Shown piece by piece: positions 18,702 through 27,182 of a stretch of 64,000 bases of DNA (the stretch's first letter is position 1; every line of letters begins with the position of its first letter). The position numbers and the translations under genes were made by a program. Where the stretch lies: contig JAFZWM010000018.1 of assembly GCA_017617315.1 (NCBI GenBank), positions 1 through 64,000 of the forward strand. Reading direction: 5' to 3'. This DNA is from Bacteroidaceae bacterium (GTDB lineage: Bacteria; Bacteroidota; Bacteroidia; Bacteroidales; Bacteroidaceae). Under the pieces are notes generated by a model that was not told the origin of the DNA, made no database searches, and was given only the letters and a program-made list of their open reading frames with translations.

Positions 18702-20780
18702 ATGAAAAGACTAATAATATCGGTAATGTCGATTTTCTGTGCCACGGCAATCTTTGCCCAAAGCACTTTCGAGTTTGGCACAAACACCAACCCAGACGGA
18801 GTGAAGATTGAGGTCGATTCGCACGGACTTATCATTGGCGGAAAGCACGTTCTGCCCGTGATGGGCGAAATGCACTACAGCCGCGTACCGCAGAACGAAT
18901 GGCGACGCGAGATAAGAAAGATGCGCGCCGGAGGAATAAACATCGTGGCAACATACGTCTTCTGGATTCACCACGAAGAGGAAAAAGGCATCTGGAACTG
19001 GAGCGGCAACCGCGATTTACGCCGTTTCATCCAGACTTGCAAGGAAGAGAACATGCCTGTGGTTCTGCGCATCGGCCCATTCTGCCACGGCGAGGTTTAT
19101 CAGGGCGGATTTCCGAAATGGCTCGTGGAGCGAACAAAGAAGGACGAATCGTACAAACTGCGAACCGAACGTAAAGGCTTCATAGAAGAGACACACAGAC
19201 TTTACAGCAACATATTTGCGCAGGTAAGCGGACTGATGTGGAAGGACGGCGGCCCAATAATCGGAGTCCAGATTGAGAACGAATGTCGCGGCCCATGGTC
19301 GTATTACATGAAGCTGAAGGACATGGCTGTAAAGATTGGCTTCGATGTTCCGTTCATGACACGAACAGGCTGGCCGAAGCTCAACGGAAAGGAAGAATTC
19401 GGCAAACTCCTGCCGCTTTATGGCGACTATGCCGACGGATTCTGGGACAGAAAGCTCACAGACATGCCTGGCGAATACGCTAAAGCCTTCATCATGAAGG
19501 ACACGCGATTGAGCGGAGCGATTGCAACCGAAACATTCGGAACAAACCAAGATACAAAGATGGAGGCTTCGTCGCTAAAATATCCGTATCTGACATGCGA
19601 ATTGGGCGGCGGAATGATGCCGTCATACCATCGCCGAATAAACATCAGCGGAAGGGAGGCATTCCCGCTTGCCATCTGTAAACTCGGCTCGGGCTCTAAC
19701 CTTCCGGGATATTACATGTATCACGGCGGAACAAATCCGTACAACCCAAAGCACACGATGGCCGAATGTCAGGCTTCTGCCGTTACCAACTACAACGACA
19801 TGCCGCACATGTCGTACGACTTTCAGGCTCCGCTGGGCGAGATGGGACAGCCTAACTGGACTGCCTTCCACCAGACAAGATGGCTTCATCAGTTTCTTGC
19901 CGACTGGGGCGAGGAACTGAGTCAGATGGACGTAGATTCACTCTCGGAACACTACGCTCGACGCGGCTGCTTTGAGTTCAGAAATAACTATGTAAGAATA
20001 AAGAACGAGGGTGGCGTAGCCTCAGTTACTCCAAAAGAAATGTCTTGGCGCGGCATAACCATCAGCAGCAACGATTATCAGCCATTTGCAAAAGCCGACA
20101 GCGCACTCTATTTCATCCAGAGCAGGCAACCCGCCAAGGCAGCCCGTATATACATAAACGGAAAAATGCGTTTCTTCGGTAGTAAAAACCAGATCGTTAT
20201 AAACGGTAACAAATTAATCCTATTGCCGCCAAAGAAGGCAGAATCGGCCTTCGCAATCGACGGAAAGATGCACTACGCCAAGAGCGGCGGAATCCTCTAC
20301 AAAACGCAGGACGGCATTGTTGAGGAATGTTGGAAGAGCATCGGTACTATCGAAGCAAGCAAACAGAAAGAGCACGGCGGACTGCGCGAGGTAAAACTCG
20401 GCACGCAGAAGGTGGCCGAACAGCCTTACGAGGCGGATTTCGGCAAGGCTGCCGTGTGGAGCATCGACTGCAACAGTCTGAAAGACGCCGAAAACAAAAA
20501 CGATCTCTTCCTGAAGATTTCGTACAAGGGCGACTGCGCACGTCTGTACGCCGACGGACAGTTTATAGAAGACAACTTCTGGAACGGCAAGCCTATGTAT
20601 GTCCGCGTCTCTGACATAGCCGGAAAGCGAATAGAGCTGAAGATTCTTCCGCTAGGCAAGAACTATCCGATCTATCTGCAAGAGGCTCAGAAAAAAGAGC
20701 TTGAGGCGGCAACAGACGGCATCCTGCTTTCGCTCGACGGCATCGAGCTGATTGAACGTTCAACCACCTTGCTGAAATAG
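18702..20780 (+). CDS. GH35 beta-galactosidase-like glycoside hydrolase, secreted
   Basis: A 692-residue enzyme with a signal peptide (cleavage near IFAQ-S, residue 20). The TIM-barrel domain of GH35 is clear: LIIGGKHVLPVMGEMHYSRV near the start, the acid/base Glu in IGVQIENEC (E194) and the likely nucleophile in YLTCELGGGM (E300). The C-terminal ~250 residues are beta-rich accessory domains. It would remove beta-galactosyl residues from plant or host glycans in the periplasm or at the cell surface. It is followed by a GH28 gene with its own promoter. The exact linkage is unknown. Confidence 0.88.
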   Translation: MKRLIISVMSIFCATAIFAQSTFEFGTNTNPDGVKIEVDSHGLIIGGKHVLPVMGEMHYSRVPQNEWRREIRKMRAGGINIVATYVFWIHHEEEKGIWNWSGNRDLRRFIQTCKEENMPVVLRIGPFCHGEVYQGGFPKWLVERTKKDESYKLRTERKGFIEETHRLYSNIFAQVSGLMWKDGGPIIGVQIENECRGPWSYYMKLKDMAVKIGFDVPFMTRTGWPKLNGKEEFGKLLPLYGDYADGFWDRKLTDMPGEYAKAFIMKDTRLSGAIATETFGTNQDTKMEASSLKYPYLTCELGGGMMPSYHRRINISGREAFPLAICKLGSGSNLPGYYMYHGGTNPYNPKHTMAECQASAVTNYNDMPHMSYDFQAPLGEMGQPNWTAFHQTRWLHQFLADWGEELSQMDVDSLSEHYARRGCFEFRNNYVRIKNEGGVASVTPKEMSWRGITISSNDYQPFAKADSALYFIQSRQPAKAARIYINGKMRFFGSKNQIVINGNKLILLPPKKAESAFAIDGKMHYAKSGGILYKTQDGIVEECWKSIGTIEASKQKEHGGLREVKLGTQKVAEQPYEADFGKAAVWSIDCNSLKDAENKNDLFLKISYKGDCARLYADGQFIEDNFWNGKPMYVRVSDIAGKRIELKILPLGKNYPIYLQEAQKKELEAATDGILLSLDGIELIERSTTLLK

Positions 20781-20788
20781 CATAAAAT

Positions 20789-20838
20789 CTCGGACGAATC
20801 CCGAAGGCATCCCGACTTGGGCTTCGTCCGAGTTTATT
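20789..20838 (+). terminator. Intrinsic terminator after the GH35 gene
   Basis: CTCGGACGAA (20789-20798) pairs with TTCGTCCGAG (20823-20832), extended by CCC/GGG, and is followed by TTTATTTT. A strong hairpin with a U-rich tail. Confidence 0.85.
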
Positions 20839-20874
20839 TTAACTCATCGGCAACGGTAATTAAAAAAATTTCAC

Positions 20875-20882
20875 TAACTTTG
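20875..20882 (+). promoter_or_regulatory. -7 element before the GH28 gene
   Basis: TAACTTTG fits TAnnTTTG and lies 44 bases before the GH28 start, directly after the GH35 terminator. No good -33 box. Confidence 0.55.
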
Positions 20883-20926
20883 CCCTCAATACTAATTTTA
20901 TATTAAAACAAATATTCTTAAAAGAC

Positions 20927-22399
20927 ATGAAAAAGATTTCTATTCTTGCCTTTATTCTGTGCTTTTCAAGCGTGATGTGGGCACAGTCTTCGCTTGACGA
21001 CAAGTTCAAGGAAGCCGACAAGATTGTTGAGAACATCAAGAAGACATCGTTCCCAAATGCCAAGTTCAACATTAAGGATTTCGGCGCTGTGGAGGGCGAC
21101 GAGAAGAAGCTTAACCACGAAGCGATTGACCGCGCCATTATCGAGTGCACGACAAACGGCGGCGGAAGCGTCATCATCCCTAAGGGCATCTGGTACACAG
21201 GCCCGATAACGCTCAAGAGCAACGTGAACCTTCATCTTGAGGAGGGAGCCGAGCTGCGCTTCACAACCGACGACTCGTACTACTACCCTGCCGTAAAGAC
21301 TCGCTGGGAAGGCCTCGACTGCTACAATGCCCATCCGCTCATCTATGCCTATGGCGAGACCAACATAGCCGTTACCGGAAAGGGAATCATCGACGGACAG
21401 GGCGCGCCCGACAAATGGTGGTACATGAAGGGCAAGCGATTCAACCCCGACAATAAATACCGCGACCAAGAGAAGGACGGCGGACGCGACAAGCTTCTTG
21501 CCTATGCCGAGACATTCACTCCGGTAGACCGCCGTCAGATGAAGGCCGAAGACTGCCTTCGTCCTCAGCTCATCAACTTCTACAACTGCAAGAGCGTTCT
21601 GATTGAGGATGTTACGCTTCAGAACCCTCCGTTCTGGGTTATCCATCCGCTCTTCTGCAACGACCTCATCGTCAGAGGCGTAACCATCAACAGCGGTGTG
21701 CCAAAGGACGCAACTCACGGAGTTCACGCTCCTAACGGCGACGGATGCGACCCAGAGAGCTGCAAGAACGTGCTCATCGAGAACTGCCAGTTCAACACAG
21801 GCGACGACTGCATCGCCATAAAGAGCGGACGAAATGCCGACGGAAGAAAGCGCGTTGTGCCAAGCGAGAACATCGTTGTAAGAAACTGCAAGATGAACGA
21901 CGGACACGGCGGCGTGGTTGTAGGCAGCGAGATTTCGGGCGGATTCAGAAACCTTTACGTTGAGAACTGCCAGATGGACAGCCCTAACCTCGACCGCGTA
22001 ATCCGCATAAAGACAAGCAACTGCCGCGGCGGAGTGATTGAGAACATCTACGTCCGCAACATCGAGGTTGGCGAGTGCGGCGAGTCGGTAATGCGCATCA
22101 ACCTTCAGTACGAGAACAAGGAGAAGTGCGACCGCAGCTTCCCGCCATCTGTAAGAAACGTGTATCTTGAGAACGTAACCTGCAAGAAGGCCCAGTACGG
22201 ACTTCAGGTTAACGGTCTGAGCGACGACGACAACGTGTACAACATCAACATGACAAACTGCACGTTCGACAACATCGCAAAGGAGAACTACAAGTGCGAC
22301 GGCAAGTTCCACGACATCAACCTTACAAATGTCAAGATGAACGGCAAGAACGTGAAGTTCTCAAATGTTACTAAAAAGGCATCTAAAAAGAAAAAATAA
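20927..22399 (+). CDS. GH28 polygalacturonase-like glycoside hydrolase, secreted
   Basis: A 490-residue protein with a signal peptide (MKKISILAFI..., cleavage near MWAQ-S, residue 20) and a right-handed beta-helix. The four GH28 motifs are present: NGDGCDP (270-276), GDDC (292-295), GHGG (326-329) and RIK (360-362). The catalytic aspartates are D272, D293 and D294. It hydrolyses galacturonic-acid linkages in pectin, as an exo- or rhamnogalacturonan-type enzyme; which cannot be told. The tail is lysine-rich (KKASKKKK). No SusC/SusD pair is near, so this is not a classical PUL. Confidence 0.9.
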   Translation: MKKISILAFILCFSSVMWAQSSLDDKFKEADKIVENIKKTSFPNAKFNIKDFGAVEGDEKKLNHEAIDRAIIECTTNGGGSVIIPKGIWYTGPITLKSNVNLHLEEGAELRFTTDDSYYYPAVKTRWEGLDCYNAHPLIYAYGETNIAVTGKGIIDGQGAPDKWWYMKGKRFNPDNKYRDQEKDGGRDKLLAYAETFTPVDRRQMKAEDCLRPQLINFYNCKSVLIEDVTLQNPPFWVIHPLFCNDLIVRGVTINSGVPKDATHGVHAPNGDGCDPESCKNVLIENCQFNTGDDCIAIKSGRNADGRKRVVPSENIVVRNCKMNDGHGGVVVGSEISGGFRNLYVENCQMDSPNLDRVIRIKTSNCRGGVIENIYVRNIEVGECGESVMRINLQYENKEKCDRSFPPSVRNVYLENVTCKKAQYGLQVNGLSDDDNVYNINMTNCTFDNIAKENYKCDGKFHDINLTNVKMNGKNVKFSNVTKKASKKKK

Positions 22400-22424
22400 A
22401 GAATTTTCCTTCTTTAAAATTTCA

Positions 22425-22460
22425 AAAGGAATTACTTGAAAAAGTAGTTCCTTTTTTCTT
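22425..22460 (+). terminator. Intrinsic terminator after the GH28 gene
   Basis: AAGGAAtTACTT (22427-22438) pairs with AAGTAGTTCCTT across an A-rich loop and is followed by TTTTTCTT. Confidence 0.8.
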
Positions 22461-22493
22461 GCAATTTGTTTTCATCGTTGGATATTTTTTGCA

Positions 22494-22501
22494 TATCTTT
22501 G
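22494..22501 (+). promoter_or_regulatory. -7 element before the marC-like gene
   Basis: TATCTTTG, the strongest form of the Bacteroidetes -7 box, 28 bases before the start codon. No clear -33 box at the right distance. Confidence 0.65.
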
Positions 22502-22529
22502 CACCGTTAAATTATATCGTACGAAAAAA

Positions 22530-23123
22530 ATGTTAGAACTGTTTAGCTTTCAGGAATGTCTGAGCGCATTTATCGTGCTCTTTGCCGTGATTGATATCAT
22601 AGGCTCAATTCCTATAATACTTACCTTGAAGGAACAAGGACGTAACGTAAATCCATACAAGGCTACGCTCTACTCGCTTGCCCTGCTGGCTGCCTTCTTT
22701 TTCGTGGGCGACATGCTGTTGCAGCTGTTCCAGGTTGATATTGCATCGTTTGCCCTTGCCGGCTCGGTGGTTATCTTCCTCGTGGCTCTGGAGATGATTC
22801 TCGACATCGAGATTTTCAAGAACCAAGGCCCTATCCAGTCGGCAACGCTCGTTCCGCTTGTGTTTCCGCTCATTGCCGGAGCAGGCGCGTTCACTACCCT
22901 TCTGTCACTAAAGTCAGAATACCACACACTAAACATTCTCATTGCGCTCATAGCCAACTCGCTGGTTGTATTCCTGGTTCTCATCTCAACCGGCAAGATT
23001 GAGAAGCTGCTGGGCAAGGGAGGCATCTACGTTATCCGCAAGTTCTTCGGAATAATCCTGCTTGCCATCGCTGCCCGACTGTTCACTACAAATCTGCTGC
23101 AACTTTTGCATTCAGTAAATTAA
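22530..23123 (+). CDS. MarC family integral membrane protein
   Basis: A 197-residue protein with six hydrophobic helices and the MarC/UPF0056 pattern: FIVLFAVIDIIGSIPIIL at the N-terminus and TLVPLVFPLIAGAGAFTTL in the middle. The molecular role of MarC proteins is unresolved; an early link to multiple antibiotic resistance was not upheld. The gene has its own promoter and lies between the glycosidases and a transporter. Single-gene unit or weakly linked to the next gene (77-base gap with its own promoter). Confidence 0.88.
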   Translation: MLELFSFQECLSAFIVLFAVIDIIGSIPIILTLKEQGRNVNPYKATLYSLALLAAFFFVGDMLLQLFQVDIASFALAGSVVIFLVALEMILDIEIFKNQGPIQSATLVPLVFPLIAGAGAFTTLLSLKSEYHTLNILIALIANSLVVFLVLISTGKIEKLLGKGGIYVIRKFFGIILLAIAARLFTTNLLQLLHSVN

Positions 23124-23170
23124 AAGTCGAAAATCATTTCTTTTTAACACAAAAATACCGAAAAAACGAG

Positions 23171-23178
23171 TATCTTTG
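23171..23178 (+). promoter_or_regulatory. -7 element before the NSS transporter gene
   Basis: TATCTTTG, 22 bases before the start codon. Confidence 0.65.
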
Positions 23179-23200
23179 CAGTCTGAATTAGAAGACAGAC

Positions 23201-24598
23201 ATGACAAAAGATACTCGTATTTTTTTTGGAAGCAAGATTGGAGCAATACTTGCCGCCGCCGGTTCGTCGGTAGGACTCGGCAACATCTGGCGTTTCCCTA
23301 CTGAGACAGGCGCAAACGGAGGCGCGGCATTCATCCTGATTTACGTTCTCTTCATGTTCATCCTCGGCATTCCGGTAATGATTTCGGAGTTTGCCGTAGG
23401 ACGATACGGACAATGCGCCGTGGGCAACGCCTTCGAGAAGATGAGCGGCGGCAGGAAATGGTGGCGTCTGATGGGCTTGATTCCCGTCGTGTCGGGATTT
23501 CTGGTGCTGAGCTACTATGCCGTTGTCTCTGGCTGGACGCTCGAATACGCCTTCGTTGCCGGAGCAAACGGCTTTGCCGGAAAGACCGCAGCCGATTATA
23601 CGGCCGATTTCCAGTCGTTCTCTTCCGACCCCATCAAGCCGTGCATCTGGCTCTTCATTCTGCTTGCCCTAAACTGCGCCATCGTTGCCATGGGCATTCA
23701 GAAAGGCATTGAGCGAGGCGCAAAAATCATGATGCCAATTCTGTTCGTCTCTATACTCGTGCTTGCCGTCTATTCCATGACGCTTCCCGGCGCAGCCAAA
23801 GGTCTTGAGTTCCTCTTCAAGCCCGATTTCAGCAAGGTTTCGAGCTCGGTAGTACTCTCTGCCATGGGACAGGCTTTCTTCTCGCTCAGCGTGGGCTTGT
23901 GCTGTCTGTGCACATACGCCTCTTACTTCCGCAAGGATGTTAATCTGGTAAAGAATGCCGTGAGCGTGGCTTCGATAGACACTCTTGTGGCCATCATGGC
24001 TGGTCTGATAATCTTCCCGGCAGTCTACTCGGTCGAGGGTCTGTCGCCCAACAGCGGTCCGTCGCTTGTGTTCATCACCCTTCCAAACGTGTTCCAGCAG
24101 GTGTTTGGAGGTGCTCCGGTGCTTGCCTACCTCTTCTCTTTGATGTTCTATTTTCTGCTTGTGATGGCAGCCATAACATCGTCAATCTCGATGCTCGAGA
24201 TGCCTGTCTCGTACTTTATCGACACGTTCGGCACAAGCCGCACTACGGCATCTGTCATCGTTACAGTCGTGTGCTTTGTTCTGGGAATCGCGTGTGCTCT
24301 CTCGTTCGGAATCTGGAGCGACGTGAAAATCTACGGAATGGGCTTTTTCGACCTGTTCGACTTTCTTGTTGCCAAGTTCATTATGCCGATAGGCGCGCTA
24401 ATCCTGTCAATCTTCACGGGCTGGATTGTAAACGAAAGACTTCTGAAAGCCGAGCTTACCAACAACGGCACTCTTAAGCAACCTATGTACGGTGTTTTCC
24501 GTCTCTGCGTGAGATACGTCGCACCGGCCTGCATCATTCTTATATTCCTGAATGAACTTGGGCTGCTTAAAGATATAAAGAATTTATTACAGTTTTAA
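23201..24598 (+). CDS. Sodium-dependent transporter, NSS/SNF family
   Basis: A 465-residue protein with about twelve hydrophobic helices. The first helix has the family signature AAAGSSVGLGNIWRFP and then GGAAFILIYVLFMFILGIPV, which shape the sodium and substrate site in LeuT-type carriers. It would import an amino acid or related amine by sodium symport at the inner membrane. Substrate is not predictable. The next gene starts 14 bases later, so the two are probably one transcript. Confidence 0.9.
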   Translation: MTKDTRIFFGSKIGAILAAAGSSVGLGNIWRFPTETGANGGAAFILIYVLFMFILGIPVMISEFAVGRYGQCAVGNAFEKMSGGRKWWRLMGLIPVVSGFLVLSYYAVVSGWTLEYAFVAGANGFAGKTAADYTADFQSFSSDPIKPCIWLFILLALNCAIVAMGIQKGIERGAKIMMPILFVSILVLAVYSMTLPGAAKGLEFLFKPDFSKVSSSVVLSAMGQAFFSLSVGLCCLCTYASYFRKDVNLVKNAVSVASIDTLVAIMAGLIIFPAVYSVEGLSPNSGPSLVFITLPNVFQQVFGGAPVLAYLFSLMFYFLLVMAAITSSISMLEMPVSYFIDTFGTSRTTASVIVTVVCFVLGIACALSFGIWSDVKIYGMGFFDLFDFLVAKFIMPIGALILSIFTGWIVNERLLKAELTNNGTLKQPMYGVFRLCVRYVAPACIILIFLNELGLLKDIKNLLQF

Positions 24599-24612
24599 AA
24601 AACAATAAGTTT

Positions 24613-25953
24613 ATGAACACTCAAAAAGAAATATCTATCGGTTGGACTTTTTTCTGGTTTATTTTGCCACTACTTCTGCGCGATGCAAGTACAGCAATAA
24701 TACAGCCAATTAGTATTTTCATTATAAACAGATATAGTTTCACAGACTACCATCTTATTACTTCGGCTTGCGCAGTTTACAATAATATATTTTCATTTAT
24801 CGCTTTAATTTCAGGCTTCTTTTGCTACGGAACAATCAGCAAAACAAGTAGGCTTATTGGAACGAAAAAGGACTATGAAGTTTATACTAATTTTGCAAGA
24901 ACTCTTTTTATCGGAATATGTATCGCATCACTAATTGTAATGTTACAAAGTCCGATAAAAATGATATTCTTGAATCAATTGAATAATCTAAATTCTTCTA
25001 TTGTTGAAGATGCAGATGTTTACTATAGCATCAGAATTTATAAGACTATTCCAGACATTGCCATTCTTTGTTTCTACGGTTGGTTCTTCGGAATGCAAAA
25101 AACAAAATTCCCAGCAATTATAACTGTCATTTTCTGTTTCACATTCAACATTTCAGAGATCATTCTCGCAACAAATGGAGGACTTAATTTAAAAAGTCAT
25201 GCAATAACACAACTTATTTTTAGCTTTTTAGAACTTGCTCTTTGCATAGTTTGCATGGTTAAATATTTTCCAGAAGTAAAAAAACATCTATCTTTCAACA
25301 ATATATTTGACAAAAAGCAACTTATTGAATTTGCAAAATTCAATATTCCATTACCATTGGATAAGATATGCAAATTCACAGGAACTTTGTTACTATTTTA
25401 TTCATTCAAAAAATTCAATCACGAAATTATCATTATACGCTCCGTTTCCTCACTTGCGTTTATATACAATATTTTTTCCAATTGCTCCTATATCTTTTCT
25501 TATGCAACAATAGCTTTATGTGGAAAATTCTACGGAGAGGGTAATATGGCTTTATTCAGAAAAGCTATTTATAAAATCACATTATTCCACCTCTGCTTTG
25601 CTGTTTTGCTTGCCTGCATTTGTTATACTTATTCAGGTATCTGGATTGAAGCACTTGCAGAATATGGAATAACAGACATTTCAAAATTATACATAATTCT
25701 ATTTTTAACAATACTAATAATATTTGCAGAAGCAATTCTATCCATATTAGAAGGCGCAGTCATAGGTTCAGGAAAATCCACAGCCTTACTTTTAAGCAGT
25801 CTTATTGGATTTCTGTTGTCTGCAATAATTTGCTTAGCACTACACAACATTTCATTGTGTGCTTTTTGGCTTACACTACTAATATTTACCTGCGTTAAGA
25901 GCGGAGCCATTTACATATACATTACAAAGAAAATCAAAACAAATTTAGAATAA
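24613..25953 (+). CDS. MATE-like multidrug/lipid exporter family membrane protein
   Basis: A 446-residue protein with about twelve hydrophobic helices and a two-fold pattern. The start (FFWFILPLLLRDASTAIIQP) and mid-protein features resemble the MATE/MOP superfamily, but signature motifs are weak, so the substrate class (drug, metabolite, lipid-linked sugar) is uncertain. It follows the NSS gene by 14 bases. Codon use is sharply more AT-rich than the NSS and glycosidase genes just upstream, suggesting separate acquisition. Confidence 0.6.
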   Translation: MNTQKEISIGWTFFWFILPLLLRDASTAIIQPISIFIINRYSFTDYHLITSACAVYNNIFSFIALISGFFCYGTISKTSRLIGTKKDYEVYTNFARTLFIGICIASLIVMLQSPIKMIFLNQLNNLNSSIVEDADVYYSIRIYKTIPDIAILCFYGWFFGMQKTKFPAIITVIFCFTFNISEIILATNGGLNLKSHAITQLIFSFLELALCIVCMVKYFPEVKKHLSFNNIFDKKQLIEFAKFNIPLPLDKICKFTGTLLLFYSFKKFNHEIIIIRSVSSLAFIYNIFSNCSYIFSYATIALCGKFYGEGNMALFRKAIYKITLFHLCFAVLLACICYTYSGIWIEALAEYGITDISKLYIILFLTILIIFAEAILSILEGAVIGSGKSTALLLSSLIGFLLSAIICLALHNISLCAFWLTLLIFTCVKSGAIYIYITKKIKTNLE

Positions 25954-25957
25954 CACA

Positions 25958-25985
25958 AATAAGGGAGCATTACAGCTCCCTTATT
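25958..25985. terminator. Bidirectional terminator overlapping the end of the convergent gene
   Basis: AATAAGGGAGC (25958-25968) and GCTCCCTTATT (25975-25985) form a perfect 11-bp stem with a 6-base loop. It lies between convergent genes and its right arm is also the last codons of the minus-strand gene (stop at 25970-25972). Confidence 0.8.
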
Positions 25986-26638
25986 ATCTTGTCAAACTCG
26001 TCGGCCTTGCCATTGTTGCCTGTTAGTTTCTGCAACAGCTTTTTGCGGACCTTTGTAACGGCTGTCGGACTTCTGCCTATCAACACCGAAATCTCCGACG
26101 GACCGAAGCCAAGGCGGATAAGCGTGCAGATGTAAATATCCTGTATCGAAATCTCAGGAATGTTGGTTCGGATGTACGACGTAAACTTCGGATTCCTCTC
26201 GTCTACGGTGTTCAGGAGTTGCAGAAGCATGTCGTCGGCAGCAATCTGACCGCCACGGGCAAGCGCATGAAGCTCGTTGCACAGCGAGCCGCCAGCCATG
26301 TCGCTCATGAAAGCCTGCGTCTCCTGCTCGCTAATCTTTATCTGAGCGTTCTGCTCCTCAAACTCACGAATCTTGGCGGCAAGCACTTCCTTGTCGTGCG
26401 CTCCGTCCTCAATGCGACGATTGGCATCGTCGAGCAGCTTGCGCAGTTCCTGAATCTTGCGCTCGTTGTCGCGCATCTTCATACGGTTCTCGTTCTCGAA
26501 TCTGTATGTCTGACTGAAATTCTTCTTGCGTCTGATATTGTACCAGATGTACCAAGCCAGCCAGCACACCACGGCAATACAAATAAGCACTCCAACCGCA
26601 CCTATTACATATAACCCTTCTTGATTACTTGTATTCAT
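25970..26638 (-). CDS. Membrane-tethered coiled-coil protein with C-terminal HTH
   Basis: A 222-residue protein: an N-terminal membrane helix (about 8-33, GLYVIGAVGVLICIAVVCWL), a charged coiled coil (about 50-105, rich in E/R/K/L heptads) and a C-terminal LuxR/sigma4-like helix-turn-helix (IYICTLIRLGFGPSEISVLI, then RSPTAVTKVRKKL). The layout implies a DNA-binding domain held at the inner membrane facing the cytoplasm. Similar short HTH proteins occur in Bacteroidetes, some with TPR repeats instead of the coil. Target genes are unknown. It has its own promoter. Confidence 0.75.
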   Translation of the reverse strand: MNTSNQEGLYVIGAVGVLICIAVVCWLAWYIWYNIRRKKNFSQTYRFENENRMKMRDNERKIQELRKLLDDANRRIEDGAHDKEVLAAKIREFEEQNAQIKISEQETQAFMSDMAGGSLCNELHALARGGQIAADDMLLQLLNTVDERNPKFTSYIRTNIPEISIQDIYICTLIRLGFGPSEISVLIGRSPTAVTKVRKKLLQKLTGNNGKADEFDKIIREL

Positions 26639-26663
26639 AATTGATTATCAGTTTTTGTTGGTG

Positions 26664-26671
26664 CAAAATTA
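26664..26671 (-). promoter_or_regulatory. -7 element before the membrane-tethered HTH gene
   Basis: On the minus strand TAATTTTG, with ATTG at 26691-26694 as an approximate -33 box after 19 bases. About 25 bases before the start codon. Confidence 0.55.
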
Positions 26672-26798
26672 AGATTTTTCTTTTTAAATGCAATAGAAAG
26701 CGGGCTTTGTAAAAGAAAAGTAAAGATTTATGGCATAAAAAAGCAAGGGGTAAAAGAAAAGTAAAATAAAGTTTAACGGTGTTTTAAAGGCAGTTAAC

Positions 26799-26806
26799 TA
26801 TATTTG
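26799..26806 (+). promoter_or_regulatory. -7 element of a possible small RNA
   Basis: TATATTTG on the plus strand in a gene-free stretch, followed about 60 bases later by a strong terminator. Confidence 0.45.
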
Positions 26807-26828
26807 CAATGTCTAAGGAGAACAAAGA

Positions 26829-26861
26829 AATTATTACGATTTTATATTAATTATTACGATT
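26829..26861. repeat. Two 13-base direct repeats, 20-base period
   Basis: AATTATTACGATT occurs identically at 26829-26841 and 26849-26861. Confidence 0.8.
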
Positions 26862-26865
26862 AAAG

Positions 26866-26895
26866 AAAGGGATGCTAAAACGGCATCCCTTTTTT
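26866..26895 (+). terminator. Intrinsic terminator in intergenic region
   Basis: AAAGGGATGC and GCATCCCTTT pair across TAAAACG, followed by T residues. It would end the candidate small RNA. Confidence 0.8.
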
Positions 26896-26916
26896 GTGTG
26901 CAGACAAAGACAAAAA

Positions 26917-26956
26917 GAAAGCCCGACAAAAATCTGCCGGGCTTTCCGTTTTATTT
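26917..26956. terminator. Second hairpin terminator, bidirectional
   Basis: GAAAGCCCG (26917-26925) pairs with CGGGCTTTC (26938-26946). T-rich tails on both strands (CGTTTTATTT on plus; TTTTTG on minus). No gene on either side is obvious, apart from secA beyond the third hairpin. Confidence 0.75.
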
Positions 26957-27149
26957 ATTCTGACAAACTTAATAATACACAACTATTGTTCAGCATCCGC
27001 TACATCATGACAATTGCCATCACAAAGATCTCCCCCCTCCTCCAACAAAAAAAACGACGGAGCATCATAGATAATGTCTATAGTTATGCTACTCGAAACA
27101 GATGATAAATGTCACCTTATTACAAGCATTCGAACCAATCCCCAATGAC
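26957..27149. other. Gene-free stretch between hairpins
   Basis: No supported gene. It holds a C-rich run near 27031-27041 and an imperfect inverted repeat at 27061-27090 (AGCAT...ATAGA / TCTAT...ATGCT). A 32-codon plus frame from 27007 has no promoter or recognisable product. Confidence 0.5.
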
Positions 27150-27182
27150 AAAAAGAAGTCCGCATCTCACGATGCAGACTTC
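27150..27182 (-). terminator. Terminator of secA
   Basis: GAAGTC.GCATC and GATGC.GACTTC (27155-27166 and 27171-27182) pair with one mismatch around TCAC; on the minus strand a TTTTTG tail follows. It lies 44 bases after the secA stop. Confidence 0.8.

Larger units (their letters stand above)
26812..26895 (+). ncRNA. Candidate small RNA of about 85 nt
   Basis: A short unit with its own -7 box (26799-26806) and a rho-independent terminator (26866-26895) but no convincing coding sequence. It contains the 13-base direct repeat AATTATTACGATT at 26829-26841 and 26849-26861. A 13-codon frame starts at 26809, but it would begin at or before the predicted transcript start, so translation is unlikely. 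No known RNA family was recognised. The call rests on promoter and terminator pattern only. Confidence 0.35.

Noticed and set aside
20966-22312. 448-codon open frame on the minus strand opposite the GH28 gene
   Set aside because: Valine/alanine-rich with no motif, and exactly opposite a well-supported gene whose GC-rich codons keep the antisense frame open.
26809-26850. 13-codon frame (MSKENKEIITILY) in the small-RNA candidate
   Set aside because: It would start at or before the predicted transcript start, and no leader-peptide function (no codon run, no downstream biosynthetic gene) is visible.
27061-27090. Inverted repeat as a fourth terminator
   Set aside because: The stem is interrupted by unequal bulges and has no T-tail on either strand.
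27007-27105. Short plus frame starting MTIAITKISPLLQQKK
   Set aside because: Resembles a leader peptide at first sight, but no plus-strand operon follows and no promoter was found.
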